A DNA stretch of 64,000 bases from Aliikangiella sp965214955 (GCA_965214955.1 CBDCCU010000010.1:124001-188000); one strand, 5' to 3'. Shown: positions 26,636 through 35,736, counted from the first letter of the stretch. Notes: generated by a model from the sequence alone, not told the origin. Numbers and translations: made by a program.

Positions 26636-28828
26636 ATGAATGCACCTTTTATAGCTGAATACTCAGTTTATGATTTGCTATCTCAAGTAGAAATTAAGAC
26701 ACCAAAACATATAATGGTAGATTCAACCCTGCCTAACTTATGGCCTTTTGAGCAAGGCGAAAAAGTAGTAATAAAAGGCATGGCAGATAATTTGTGGCAT
26801 AAATCTGACAATGCGGCTTTGCAGTTTGTTGATTTTTCTCAAACCACTATTGAAACTCACATCAATGATATGCAAGTTAAGGTATCAAAACAATTTGATT
26901 GGCTAGGCGCATTAATAACCGAAAAAGTTCCTTTTGTTAAATCAAACAATGCGCCAAGCGAAATATTTGTTAGCCTACAAAATGATAAATGTTGCGGCAC
27001 AATCATCAGTTTAGGATTTGGCGGCATTTTAACCGAAGCTTGGGCAAAAGAGCTTAAGCAATCAATTTTAGTGTGGCCAACCTCAGTTTACTCGCCGCAA
27101 GAAGCTTTAGAAGAGTTAGAGGAGCATTGGTTAGGTAAAATTCTATTAGGTTTCGAGCGACAACAAAAAGCTTTAGTTAACCGCAAAACCTTACTCAGCT
27201 TTTTAACTAAGCTTTGGGCACTTGATCCAATTATGGAAGCTAAACAAATAGGGTTACTAGAAATAAATCCTTTTGTTATTGACCCAAAAGGAGAGTTTAT
27301 CGCCCTAGATGGTGTGGGAACCCAGTCGGTTTCACCGCACATAGAAACCTGCCCTGTGCCGCTGAAAGATGATAGCTTTTTAAATCCTAAACGCATTGCT
27401 TTAGCGGGTGTTTCAAATAAATCGGGTAATGTGGGCAGTTTAATCTTAGAAAATCTTCGTCAGTCAGATCTTAACCAAAATGATCTGGTCATTATTAAAC
27501 CCGGAGTGAATAAATTTGCAGGCATTCAATGCCTAGAAAATGTAAACGCTTTAAACGATACTCCTGTTGATATTTTGATTTTAGCGCTACCAGCACCGGC
27601 TACGGTAGAAACCATTGAGCAACTATGTGAGCAAGCAGATAAATCAAGTAACGGTAAATCTGGTGTCGCTCAAGCCGTTTATATTGTGGCAGGCGGTATT
27701 GGTGATGGCGCGGATCAGAGCGGTTATGGCGAACGGCTAAATCAACTAATTAACCAGCGACGCAATGCCAATTTATGGTGTCCTGCCATTGTTGGCCCTA
27801 ATGGTTTAGGCATGTTAATTTCGCCATTAAAGCTCAATAGTTTGTTTATTCCGCAGCGCAAGCTTAACGTTAATTTTTCTCCCGATTCACCCGTGGCGCT
27901 TATCAGTCAGAGCGGCGCATTTTTAATTACTCGTTTGTCACGCCATTCAAATTTGAGCTTAAAGTACGGATTTTCTATTGGTAATCAACTCGATATGAAG
28001 TTGTCAGACTTTATGGCGTTAATGGAGCGTGATAACAGCATTAAGGTTTTAGGGCTTTATATTGAAGGATTTGCCGAAAATGATGTGTGTGCGGTTTCGA
28101 GTTTAGTGAAAAAATTTCGTGATAAAAATCGTCACGTGATTATTTATAAAGGGGGTCGCTCATCATTAGGACAAGCGGCGGCGGCAGGTCATACTGGCGC
28201 TATGACGGGTGATTATGTGGTGCAAAAGCGACTTCTGCAAAAAGCAGGGGCAGTTATTGTTGAATCATTTAATCAGTTTAATGCGGTATTCAAATGGATG
28301 GCGGCTTATCCCGATTTACACACCCTTGGCAAACTCGCCATTGTAACCAATGCAGGTTACGAAACCGTTGGTAGTGTTGATATTTTGGGTGATAACGACT
28401 CTGGCAGACTATACGAGTTGAATGAAGAAAACCAAAAGTCACTGCAAAAAGTATTGCAACGTCATCAATTGCAAGGTTTAGTCGCCCCCACCAATCCACT
28501 CGATTTAACCCCTATGGCAAACGAAGCGGCTTATTTTGATTGTGTTGCCTCGATGATTGAGTTTGGTGCTGGAGTGGTAATGCTTGGTTTAGTACCACTT
28601 TCAGAACAACTCGACACAGAGCAACTGACTCAAGCTGCAATATTTGCAGCTAAACTCCGTAAATTAGCCGATCATAGCGGACGTTTAATTGGCATAGTGA
28701 TTGATGCAGGGGTTCCCTATCAAGACTATAAAAACGTATTTGAAAAGCAGGGTTTTCCTGTATTTGATGGTATGGATATGGGGGTTTTAGGAATTAATGT
28801 ATTATTACGCAATGCTAAAGGCCGATAA
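26636..28828 (+). CDS. ADP-forming acyl-CoA synthetase (acetate-CoA ligase type), beta-alpha domain order
   Basis: A 730-residue NDP-forming acyl-CoA synthetase that interconverts acyl-CoA + ADP + Pi and acid + ATP + CoA. An ATP-grasp (beta) domain comes first (about 1-235; VVIKGMADNLWHKSDNAAL, LLEINPFVIDPKGEF). The CoA-binding domain follows (about 245-370; RIALAGVSNKSGNVGSLILE), then the succinyl-CoA-ligase-like part with VALISQSGAFLITR and the loop GGRSSLGQAAAAGHTGAMTG carrying the phospho-histidine. No GNAT domain is present, so it is not a PatZ-type fusion. The substrate acid is unknown. A DUF3293 gene follows after 13 nt. Confidence 0.88.
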   Translation: MNAPFIAEYSVYDLLSQVEIKTPKHIMVDSTLPNLWPFEQGEKVVIKGMADNLWHKSDNAALQFVDFSQTTIETHINDMQVKVSKQFDWLGALITEKVPFVKSNNAPSEIFVSLQNDKCCGTIISLGFGGILTEAWAKELKQSILVWPTSVYSPQEALEELEEHWLGKILLGFERQQKALVNRKTLLSFLTKLWALDPIMEAKQIGLLEINPFVIDPKGEFIALDGVGTQSVSPHIETCPVPLKDDSFLNPKRIALAGVSNKSGNVGSLILENLRQSDLNQNDLVIIKPGVNKFAGIQCLENVNALNDTPVDILILALPAPATVETIEQLCEQADKSSNGKSGVAQAVYIVAGGIGDGADQSGYGERLNQLINQRRNANLWCPAIVGPNGLGMLISPLKLNSLFIPQRKLNVNFSPDSPVALISQSGAFLITRLSRHSNLSLKYGFSIGNQLDMKLSDFMALMERDNSIKVLGLYIEGFAENDVCAVSSLVKKFRDKNRHVIIYKGGRSSLGQAAAAGHTGAMTGDYVVQKRLLQKAGAVIVESFNQFNAVFKWMAAYPDLHTLGKLAIVTNAGYETVGSVDILGDNDSGRLYELNEENQKSLQKVLQRHQLQGLVAPTNPLDLTPMANEAAYFDCVASMIEFGAGVVMLGLVPLSEQLDTEQLTQAAIFAAKLRKLADHSGRLIGIVIDAGVPYQDYKNVFEKQGFPVFDGMDMGVLGINVLLRNAKGR

Positions 28829-28841
28829 ATTGAGACAGTAA

Positions 28842-29255
28842 TTGATCAGTGAAAAACTAATTACCGCCTATAATAATGCGAACTATGTGATTGAAATTAA
28901 TGATAAAGCCTTTTGTTTTAAGGTGGGTAATCATTATAAAGCACTTGATCGGCTGTTGTTAAAATTTAAAGCCAATTCAGCAGTATTTTTTACTGCCTAT
29001 AACCCACAAAGCAAGCAATTAACTGATCAACAAAATCAACAGCAGCATCAATTTTTACTCTCCCAAGTTAACCAGTTGAAACTGTCATTTATTCACGGGT
29101 TTAGTAGTGATCCGTTAAAAAGCTGGCCTAATGAAACAAGCATAATGATCTTTAACATTACTCAGCAAGCGGCAAACCGCCTACAGCAAAGCTTTAATCA
29201 AAATGCCTATTTATGGATAAGTCTCAATCAAAAGGTGAAACTATGTTTTGCTTAA
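28842..29255 (+). CDS. DUF3293 family protein
   Basis: A 137-residue cytoplasmic protein whose pattern (an acceptor-like N-terminus, then NSAVFFTAYNPQSKQLTDQQ and a closing FNITQQAANRLQQSFNQNAY) fits DUF3293. The family function is unknown. No ATG is available near the family start; TTG at 28842 is the likely start, 13 nt after the acyl-CoA synthetase stop, suggesting one transcript. Confidence 0.7.
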   Translation: MISEKLITAYNNANYVIEINDKAFCFKVGNHYKALDRLLLKFKANSAVFFTAYNPQSKQLTDQQNQQQHQFLLSQVNQLKLSFIHGFSSDPLKSWPNETSIMIFNITQQAANRLQQSFNQNAYLWISLNQKVKLCFA

Positions 29256-29328
29256 AATAAAATAATAGCCAACCAAACACCTTTTATGGATAATAAGCGC
29301 CCTTTTCAAAACAGATCAATGATTCACT

Positions 29329-30229
29329 ATGTGGTTTAAAAATCTTCACCTATATCGACTTTCAACACCATTTAGCCTTGATGCCGAAGCACTAGCCGAA
29401 AAACTCAATGAAAAACGCTTTCAACCTTGCGCCAAAATGGCAGAAGAAAGTGTGGGTTGGGTATCTCCCATTCACCGTAGTAAAGATTATTTAATTCATG
29501 CCGCTAGTGGTTGCATATTGCTGTGCATGCGCCGAGAACAAAAGGTTATTCCTGCTAGCGCGGTAAAAGAAGAAGTTGAAGAGCAAGTATTAGCCATTCA
29601 AGATGAAACGGGACGCAAAGTTTTCTCGAAGGAAAAACAAAGTATCAAAGAAGAAGTCGTAGCTAAAATGTTACCACGTGCTTTTACTAAATCGAGCCAT
29701 GTTTATGCTTATGTTGACACTAAAAACCATTATTTAGTGATCAATGCTGCCAGTGATAAAGTAGCCGACTTATTTTATTGAGTTGCTCACCGAAACGATT
29801 GGCTCCTTTGGCGCAATAAAATTTGTTGCTAAAGACAATGCAGGTGTTACCTTTGATAGCTGGGTACAAAATGGTTTGCCAGAAGATTTTAGTTTTAGTG
29901 GTGAATACGAGCTTAAAGATCTGCAAGATGAGCGTGTGGCTAAATTTAAAGATAATGAAGCCGAAAATGGCGTGCTTGGCGATTTGCTTGAAGATGGCTA
30001 CCAAGTTCAAAAGCTGGGAATTTATTTTAAAGGATTGTTAAGAGCCAACTTGCAGCAAGATCTAGTGATCAAAAGCATTAAATATATGGATGAACTGCTG
30101 GCCGAAAATGATGATGTCGATGGTGAAGATGAGTTAGTTAAGTTTGATGCTGATTTTGCTTTAATGACAAAATCACTTGCCGAGTTTATTGAAAGTTTAG
30201 CACTGCTTTTTATTGAGGAAAAAACCTAA
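29329..30229 (+). pseudogene. rdgC: RdgC, recombination-associated protein, split by a one-base frameshift
   Basis: RdgC is a ring-shaped DNA-binding protein that limits RecA loading. The first half (29329-29781, MWFKNLHLYRLSTPFSLDAE to DKVADLFY) and second half (from about 29780, IELLTETIGSFGAIKFVA to FDADFALMTKSLAEFIESLA) match RdgC end to end and together give about 300 residues, as in E. coli. The frame changes at the T-run at 29773-29776: removing one T restores DLFIELLTETIG. This may be a real null mutation, phase variation at the homopolymer, or a sequence error. There is no other lesion, so it is recent. A strong terminator follows. Confidence 0.85.
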
Positions 30230-30281
30230 AACATCCTCTTTTGAAATAGCAATGAAGATCAAGCTTATTTTTTATAAAACT

Positions 30282-30315
30282 AAAACCTCTTACCGTTACA
30301 ATGTAAGAGGTTTTT
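30282..30315. terminator. Bidirectional rho-independent terminator between rdgC and the DUF4097-like gene
   Basis: AAAACCTCTTAC at 30282-30293 pairs with GTAAGAGGTTTT at 30303-30314 over a 9-nt loop. A-run and T-run flanks serve both strands. It separates two convergent genes. Confidence 0.85.
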
Positions 30316-30323
30316 CTTTTTAG

Positions 30324-31094
30324 CTACAGCGACTTTAATTGAATACTGCCATTCACATTTTCCATACTTAGTTTAACTCTGCCATTTCCTAAACTGCCAT
30401 GCATTTCTCTACCCACATATTTATGTTTAATCACTTCAAAACCAAAATCATTAGAAATTTTTCCACTAACCGTTTCAGCGTTAACATTAACATCGGCACT
30501 AGCGGGTAAGTAGACTTTAATTTTGCCGTTAACCGATTCTAAATCAACTGATTCGGCATTATCTAAGTGAGCAAATTTTAAGGTTAAATCGCCATTTACT
30601 AGGCTTACTTTAGTGTTTGAAGTTAAACCATCTGAGATTAATGCTCCGTTTACTAGCTCTGCTTTTAATTGCCCACTTACACCTTCAATAGATAAATTAC
30701 CATTAACAAGCTCCATTGATTTTAAATTGGTATTTTCAGGTACTTCTAAGGTGTAAGTAACTTTTGAAAACTGACGATTAGAATAGCTTTTTCTGTTTTG
30801 TTTTTTATAGCGCGTTTGAATAGAAATTAAATCACTCGAGTCATCAATTTCAATACTAATTCTGTCTCTTACTTCTTGTGAAGAAGCAATAATTTGCGCA
30901 TTAAGTGTTACCTGGTTGCAACTACATGCGGTAATGGTGACATCACCATTAATATTTGAAAGTTCAATTTTGCCGTTGTCGCTAAAATCAAAAACTCTGT
31001 CGATAGAATCATTAATTTCAGCTTGTAAATTTAGGCTGAGAGCCGCTATAGCGCATAAAAATGCTTGTCCTAATTTTTTTGATGATAATTTCAT
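30324..31094 (-). CDS. Exported DUF4097-type beta-repeat protein
   Basis: A 256-residue protein with a signal peptide (about 1-25, AFLCAIAALSLNLQAE). The mature part is made of short strand repeats carrying the recurring VNG/INGD motif (LSNINGDVTITAC, MELVNGNLSIEGVSG, AELVNGALIS, SLVNGDLTLKF, ESVNGKIKVYL, MENVNGSIQLKSL). This is the DUF4097/DUF4098 adhesin-like beta-solenoid pattern. Its function is unknown; it probably sits in the periplasm or on the envelope. Monocistronic, between a terminator and the half-MITE. Confidence 0.75.
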   Translation of the reverse strand: MKLSSKKLGQAFLCAIAALSLNLQAEINDSIDRVFDFSDNGKIELSNINGDVTITACSCNQVTLNAQIIASSQEVRDRISIEIDDSSDLISIQTRYKKQNRKSYSNRQFSKVTYTLEVPENTNLKSMELVNGNLSIEGVSGQLKAELVNGALISDGLTSNTKVSLVNGDLTLKFAHLDNAESVDLESVNGKIKVYLPASADVNVNAETVSGKISNDFGFEVIKHKYVGREMHGSLGNGRVKLSMENVNGSIQLKSL

Positions 31095-31219
31095 TTTCTT
31101 TCCTCGTTAGTGGTTGTTTTAATGGTTTGTTTTTACTAGACGAGAAAATGACTAAACTGGTTTAAAGGCGAGTTAAAGATGAATGTAACAAATTGTTAGT
31201 GTTTTGCTGGTTTTATGCC

Positions 31220-31243
31220 CAAACATAAACATAAACATAAACA
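31220..31243. repeat. Short tandem repeat of AAACAT (four copies)
   Basis: Four direct copies of the hexamer AAACAT/ATAAAC in the gap between the DUF4097-like gene and trxC, immediately left of the half-MITE. Confidence 0.7.
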
Positions 31244-31252
31244 TAGGGATAT

Positions 31253-31333
31253 TTCCGCTCTCCTGCAAGCTACGCCTTGTTCAAGCTTTTTGGTTGAACA
31301 CTGAAACATACATCTTGAAGGAGAACGGGTACA
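31253..31333. mobile_element. Half copy of the MITE found at 37230-37500
   Basis: The segment from CTCCTGCAAGCTACGCC through TTCAAGCTTTTTGGTTGAAC to CATCTTGAAGGAGAACGGGT is the reverse complement of the left quarter of the intact MITE, with scattered substitutions. It keeps one terminal repeat and one arm of the internal inverted repeat. Non-coding. Confidence 0.75.
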
Positions 31334-31335
31334 CA

Positions 31336-31800
31336 TTAATGAATGGCTTCTAACTGCTGAACAACCCACTGCTGAAGCTTGTGAATTGGCATTGCCCCCG
31401 ATGTACGACCAACCTCGTGTCCGTTAACAAAAAGCGCCAAGGTAGGAATTGAGCGAATATTATATTGTGCACTCACTTGTTGTAGGGCTTCGGTATCAAC
31501 TTTTAGTAATCGCAGTTGATTACCAACCGATTCTGCAAATTTTTCATAAACAGGGGCAAATTGCTGGCAAGGCCCACACCAAGGTGCCCAAAAATCGACC
31601 AACACAGGCACACCCGAGTGACGAATATGGTGTTTTAAACTGTCTTGATCAACGTCAATAGGCTTACCGGAAAATAATCGCGCTTTACATTCTGCACAAA
31701 CAGGAACCTCATCTAAACGTGATACGGGAAACTGATTAACGGTATTGCATTCACCGCAAACCATTCTAATTGTTTGATCCATTGATACTGTCTGATCCAT
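31336..31800 (-). CDS. trxC: Thioredoxin 2 (TrxC) with N-terminal zinc-binding extension
   Basis: Cytoplasmic disulfide reductase. The 154 residues carry two CxxC pairs (C15/C18, C35/C38) that bind zinc in the TrxC-specific extension, followed by the thioredoxin fold with active site WCGPC (74-78) and the cis-proline loop IRSIPTLALF. It is slightly longer than E. coli TrxC because the N-terminus reads MDQTVSMDQTIRM; a start at the second Met (31782) is possible. In E. coli trxC belongs to the OxyR regulon; no OxyR site was sought here. Confidence 0.94.
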   Translation of the reverse strand: MDQTVSMDQTIRMVCGECNTVNQFPVSRLDEVPVCAECKARLFSGKPIDVDQDSLKHHIRHSGVPVLVDFWAPWCGPCQQFAPVYEKFAESVGNQLRLLKVDTEALQQVSAQYNIRSIPTLALFVNGHEVGRTSGAMPIHKLQQWVVQQLEAIH

Positions 31801-31941
31801 TAATAAGACCTTTTGTTTTTGGTTGATTTAACTTAGATGACTCAAATGCTTTTGATTAGTTACAGTTTTAGTTTTGTATCTATCAATTATTGTAACGAAA
31901 GTATAAGCTAGCGTGTGTTTAAAAATAAGAGAGCAATTAGC

Positions 31942-32901
31942 ATGGCAGGATCAAGTTTACTCGCACTACTCGACGATATTGCAACGGTTTTAGATGATGT
32001 CGCTATTTTAAGCAAAGTGGCGGCTAAGAAAACCGCTGGAGTGCTAGGTGATGATTTAGCATTAAATGCTGAGCAAGTTTCTGGCGTAAAAGCAGAGCGA
32101 GAGCTGCCCGTTGTTTGGGCGGTAGCTAAAGGCTCGTTTAAAAACAAACTCATACTGGTGCCTTCTGCATTAGCTATTAGTGTAATTGCCCCTTGGTTAA
32201 TTGTTCCGCTGTTAATGATTGGAGGAGCTTATTTATGTTTTGAAGGGGTTGAAAAGCTAGCTCATGCTTTTTTCCACAAAAAAGAAAAAGCAGAAAATAA
32301 AAAAGCCGTAATGAATGCACTTACCGATCCTAATGTTGATTTAGTGGAATTTGAACAAAACAAAATTAAAGGGGCTATAAGAACCGATTTTATATTGTCA
32401 GCTGAAATTATTGTCATTGCTTTAGGTACGGTTGCTGAGCAAAGTTTTGCCATGCAATCGGCAGTGGTTTCTACCATAGCGCTTTTTATGACCATTGGGG
32501 TTTATGGATTAGTAGCAGGTATTGTAAAGCTGGATGATGCTGGACTTTATTTGCTAAAACAAAAAGCAGAAAACACTTGGGGAAAACTTAAACAACAAAT
32601 TGGTAAAGGCATTTTAATATTTGCGCCATTTTTAATGAAACTGCTTTCTATTGCCGGAACCGCCGCTATGTTTTTAGTTGGTGGAGGCATTTTACTACAC
32701 GGTATTCCAGGAATTGATCCCCTATTAAAAGAGCTCAGCTTCACCTTAGAGAAAATCCCTGCAATTGGTCAGGTGTTAGCGGCGGCAACAGGGTTAATTA
32801 CTAGCTTTATCTTTGGCATAATAGCGGGAACAATCGTGTTAGGGGGTTGGCAATTGACTAAAACATTAATTCCAAAAAAATCGGAGAATAATAATGAATA
32901 A
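31942..32901 (+). CDS. yedI: DUF808 (YedI-like) inner-membrane protein
   Basis: A polytopic membrane protein of the DUF808/YedI family. The N-terminal signature MAGSSLLALLDDIATVLDDV and LSKVAAKKTAGVLGDDLALN is highly characteristic, followed by AVAKGSFKNKLILVP and several transmembrane helices. Its function is unknown. The frame extends upstream to 31915, but ATG at 31942 gives the family N-terminus and has AGAG upstream. It overlaps the next membrane-protein gene by 8 nt. Confidence 0.88.
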   Translation: MAGSSLLALLDDIATVLDDVAILSKVAAKKTAGVLGDDLALNAEQVSGVKAERELPVVWAVAKGSFKNKLILVPSALAISVIAPWLIVPLLMIGGAYLCFEGVEKLAHAFFHKKEKAENKKAVMNALTDPNVDLVEFEQNKIKGAIRTDFILSAEIIVIALGTVAEQSFAMQSAVVSTIALFMTIGVYGLVAGIVKLDDAGLYLLKQKAENTWGKLKQQIGKGILIFAPFLMKLLSIAGTAAMFLVGGGILLHGIPGIDPLLKELSFTLEKIPAIGQVLAAATGLITSFIFGIIAGTIVLGGWQLTKTLIPKKSENNNE

Positions 32902-33343
32902 CACCGAACAAAATGAACAACAAGCACTAGTTTCAGGAGTATTTTGGGGAGTTGGTGGATTAGGGTTAATATGGAACTTACTTGGCTTACTGGCTTTTTC
33001 AATCCATATGATGATTACACCAGAAATGATTGCTGTTTTGCCCGAAGCCGACAGAGCGGTTTATGAAAGTTACCCTGCTTGGTTAAATATTCCTTATGCG
33101 CTTGCCGTATTGGGCGGTGCTTTTGGCTGTTTAGCCTTGTTGTTTAGAAAAAAAATAGCGGTTATTTTACTGACCATTTCATTAGTTAGCGTATTAATAC
33201 AGAATTTTTATATTTTGGTTATCAGCGAATTTATTCAAAAAATGGGGCTCAAAGCAGCAGCTATGCCCACATTAGTTATTATGGTAGCAATAGTGCTTTT
33301 CTTTTATAGTCGCACCATGCAAGCTAAAAAAATATTAAATTGA
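32894..33343 (+). CDS. Small four-helix membrane protein of unknown function
   Basis: A 149-residue protein with four predicted transmembrane segments (about 13-36, 66-84, 87-110 and 122-140) and a short periplasmic loop (PEMIAVLPEADRAVYESYPA). I recognise it only as a widespread type of small hypothetical membrane protein in marine gammaproteobacteria. Its start lies inside the end of the DUF808 gene, so the two are probably translationally coupled; the cyclophilin gene follows after 22 nt. Confidence 0.75.
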   Translation: MNNTEQNEQQALVSGVFWGVGGLGLIWNLLGLLAFSIHMMITPEMIAVLPEADRAVYESYPAWLNIPYALAVLGGAFGCLALLFRKKIAVILLTISLVSVLIQNFYILVISEFIQKMGLKAAAMPTLVIMVAIVLFFYSRTMQAKKILN

Positions 33344-33365
33344 TAAAATTAAGTAGGAAATCACA

Positions 33366-34052
33366 ATGAAAAAACTGAACTTTATTACTCGTTCAACACG
33401 CCTAGTTTTAGTTGCCCTGTTAGGCACAATACTTTGGGGATGTAATTCAGAAAAAGCTGAAGATCCCGCAATTACAGAAATAAAATCATTTATTAGCCAA
33501 CAACAAATTAACAAAGAAAGTGTTGGCTGGAAAAGCCTGCTGACTATGCCGCCCAAACTAACTTTTAGTAAAGACAAAGATTACTTTTGGTTATTAAGAA
33601 CCAACCACGGCAATATTAAAATTCGTTTTATGCCCGACATTGCGCCTATGCATGTCTCTAGCACCATTTATTTAACTACTTTAGAGTTTTATGATGGTAT
33701 TGCTTTTCATCGTATTATTCCTGGATTTATGGCTCAAGGTGGCGATCCGCTAGGTACTGGTAGCGGCGGCCCTGGTTATAAATACCCTGGGGAATTTAAC
33801 GTACATACTAAACACGATAGCGCAGGTATTTTAAGTATGGCTAATGCAGGTCCTAATACCGACGGCAGTCAGTTTTTTATTACCTTTAAACCTACACCAC
33901 ATTTAAATGGGCGCCATAGTATTTTTGGCAAAGTGGTAGAAGGAATGGATACTTTGAAAAAACTAGAAGAACAAGGAACTCGTTCGGGTAAAACGCTTTC
34001 ACCCGTTAAAATTATTAAAGCACTGGTGTTCGTTGAAGATAAGAAAAGCTAA
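33366..34052 (+). CDS. Cyclophilin-type peptidyl-prolyl isomerase, lipoprotein
   Basis: A 228-residue protein with a lipobox (ILWGC, Cys26), a linker of about 45 residues, and a cyclophilin domain with the active-site block GIAFHRIIPGFMAQGGDPLG and the binding-groove segment SMANAGPNTDGSQFFITF. It should catalyse proline isomerisation in the periplasm while anchored in a membrane. Last gene of the DUF808/membrane-protein/cyclophilin run. Confidence 0.9.
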   Translation: MKKLNFITRSTRLVLVALLGTILWGCNSEKAEDPAITEIKSFISQQQINKESVGWKSLLTMPPKLTFSKDKDYFWLLRTNHGNIKIRFMPDIAPMHVSSTIYLTTLEFYDGIAFHRIIPGFMAQGGDPLGTGSGGPGYKYPGEFNVHTKHDSAGILSMANAGPNTDGSQFFITFKPTPHLNGRHSIFGKVVEGMDTLKKLEEQGTRSGKTLSPVKIIKALVFVEDKKS

Positions 34053-34054
34053 GC

Positions 34055-34122
34055 TATACCCGTTCTACTTCAAGATGCTTGTTTCAGTGGTTTTTTCTTC
34101 GTTCCCACGGTTTGTGGGAACG
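34055..34122. repeat. Solo dispersed-repeat end followed by a REP-like palindrome
   Basis: TATACCCGTTCTACTTCAAG (34055-34074) is the same sequence as at 18994 and resembles the MITE terminal repeat. CGTTCCCAC (34100-34108) and GTGGGAACG (34114-34122) then form a perfect 9-bp hairpin related to those at 16647 and in the 181-bp array. They lie between convergent genes. Confidence 0.7.
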
Positions 34123-34152
34123 AGGAAAAAACAAAAGCTAGCAGTAACTAAT

Positions 34153-34986
34153 TTACTTACTCGCTGGCTTTATAAACTTAAGTGTCATTCTATCGCTTTC
34201 GCCAATGGCAGCAATTTCATCAGTTTTTCCACCTCTAAACGATGGCGCTAATGCCCAAACACCTTTTTCGTAATTCTTTAAATCTTTAGGGTTAGCATTA
34301 ATTGGTGCCGATTTAACCAGTTTAAAACCAGCAGCTTCAACCATTTTAATCACATCATTTTGTGGTAAATAACCTTTGTTCCCTTTTTTATCAGTAGGAA
34401 ACTCTTTTCCTGCTCTATGTTGAACAATGCCAAATACGCCACCTGGCTTAAGCGATTTAAATATTGATTGATAAATATTGGCCGCATCACCTTTTCTATG
34501 CCAGTGGTGGGCGTTTCTAAATGAAACCACCATATCTGCTGAGTCGGCATCGGCAAAGTTAAGCAGTGATGGTGGCTGTAGAACCGACACTTGGGCATTA
34601 CCATAAAGTTTAGCGTTATCCTTAAGCTTTTTAGCAAATCGCTTAGCGTTCTTACTAAAAAACTCAATATCAGAATTAGGATCAAAACCTGCCCCAATAT
34701 ACTGACCACTGTCTTTTAAATAAGGTGCGATAATTTCTGCATACCAGCCACCACCAGGTGATAGCTCTACAACGGTCATATTGGGTTTAATGCCGAAAAA
34801 GGTGAGTGTTTCATAAGGATGGCGATACTGATCACGTGCTTTATTTTTGTCACTTCGATGCTCACCTGCGATAACCGATTTAAGTTTTTCGTCGGCTAAC
34901 ACGCTGTTATTGAAAGAAAAAGCCGTTAAGAAAGCAAAAATAACAGCGATACCTCTGGAATTAAAAATTCTTTTTTTAGTCTTCAT
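34153..34986 (-). CDS. Methyltransferase-fold protein with an export signal
   Basis: A 277-residue protein with a signal peptide (about 12-32, AVIFAFLTAFSFNNSVLADE) ahead of a class I methyltransferase fold. The segments are MTVVELSPGGGWYAEIIAPY (motif I), YIGAGFDPNSDIEFF, ADMVVSFRNAHHWHRKGDAA and SLKPGGVFGIVQHRA. It belongs to a group of predicted exported methyltransferase-like proteins (COG4798 type). SAM is not known to be available in the periplasm, so it may bind another ligand or the N-terminus may be an anchor. Monocistronic. Confidence 0.8.
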   Translation of the reverse strand: MKTKKRIFNSRGIAVIFAFLTAFSFNNSVLADEKLKSVIAGEHRSDKNKARDQYRHPYETLTFFGIKPNMTVVELSPGGGWYAEIIAPYLKDSGQYIGAGFDPNSDIEFFSKNAKRFAKKLKDNAKLYGNAQVSVLQPPSLLNFADADSADMVVSFRNAHHWHRKGDAANIYQSIFKSLKPGGVFGIVQHRAGKEFPTDKKGNKGYLPQNDVIKMVEAAGFKLVKSAPINANPKDLKNYEKGVWALAPSFRGGKTDEIAAIGESDRMTLKFIKPASK

Positions 34987-35211
34987 TTTTCATTTTCCCG
35001 TAATTAAATGAATAGATAAGTTAACATTAAAGTCATAAAAACTGCAAAACCTGTCAAATTACAGAATAAAATCTGGTCTGATCTGAACAAATATTGACCT
35101 ATGACAATAGTACTTGAAATTACTTGATTTATGATTATCCTATCAGCGTTAAGATTATTAGTAAATGCGCTGATACGTAGTTTGTGAGTAGTAACAAAAG
35201 GGAGTCTTGAT

Positions 35212-35682
35212 ATGGGTGTACTAGACAGAACTGATAAGAAAATTCTTAAGATTTTGCAAGATAACGCAAAAATCACTAACAAAGAGCTTTCTTCAAAACT
35301 TGGTCTTTCTCCGCCTCCAACCTTGGAGCGAGTGAAAAAACTAGAGAATGCTGGCTTTATTAAAGGTTATAAAGCCGTTTTAGATGCAGACAAAATTGAA
35401 CTTGGCACAACAATGATGGTGTCTGTGACATTACACAAGCATTCTAAAACATCAATTGATGACTTTCATAAAGCAGTGTTTGAGCTAACCGAAGTTATGG
35501 AGTGTTATCATGTAACGGGTGATGATGACTTTATGCTGAAAGTTGTTTGTAAAGATATTAAAGAGTATGAGCTATTTATTCGAGAAAAGCTTGCTCCTTT
35601 AAATAATCTTGGCAAAATTAAATCTTCAGTGGTGCTTTCAACGGTTAAAATGCAACGTGAATATCCTTTAGAATCTTCATAG
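35212..35682 (+). CDS. Lrp/AsnC-family transcriptional regulator
   Basis: A 156-residue regulator with an N-terminal helix-turn-helix (about 5-55: DRTDKKILKILQDNAKITNK, ELSSKLGLSPPPTLERVKKL) and a C-terminal RAM effector domain (VMECYHVTGDDDFMLKVV). AGGGAG is well placed before the ATG. It faces the aspartate kinase gene convergently, so direct control of that gene is not implied by position. It is not E. coli-type Lrp itself (the HTH has PPPTLERV); the effector amino acid is unknown. Confidence 0.93.
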   Translation: MGVLDRTDKKILKILQDNAKITNKELSSKLGLSPPPTLERVKKLENAGFIKGYKAVLDADKIELGTTMMVSVTLHKHSKTSIDDFHKAVFELTEVMECYHVTGDDDFMLKVVCKDIKEYELFIREKLAPLNNLGKIKSSVVLSTVKMQREYPLESS

Positions 35683-35700
35683 CAGCTTATTTCATTAATA

Positions 35701-35735
35701 TTGAGTCAGCAGTTCATTTGGCTGGCTCAATTTTT
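35701..35735 (+). terminator. Rho-independent terminator of the Lrp-family gene
   Basis: TTGAGTCAGC at 35701-35710 pairs with GCTGGCTCAA at 35721-35730 (one G-T pair), followed by TTTTTATTT. Confidence 0.85.
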
Positions 35736-35736
35736 A

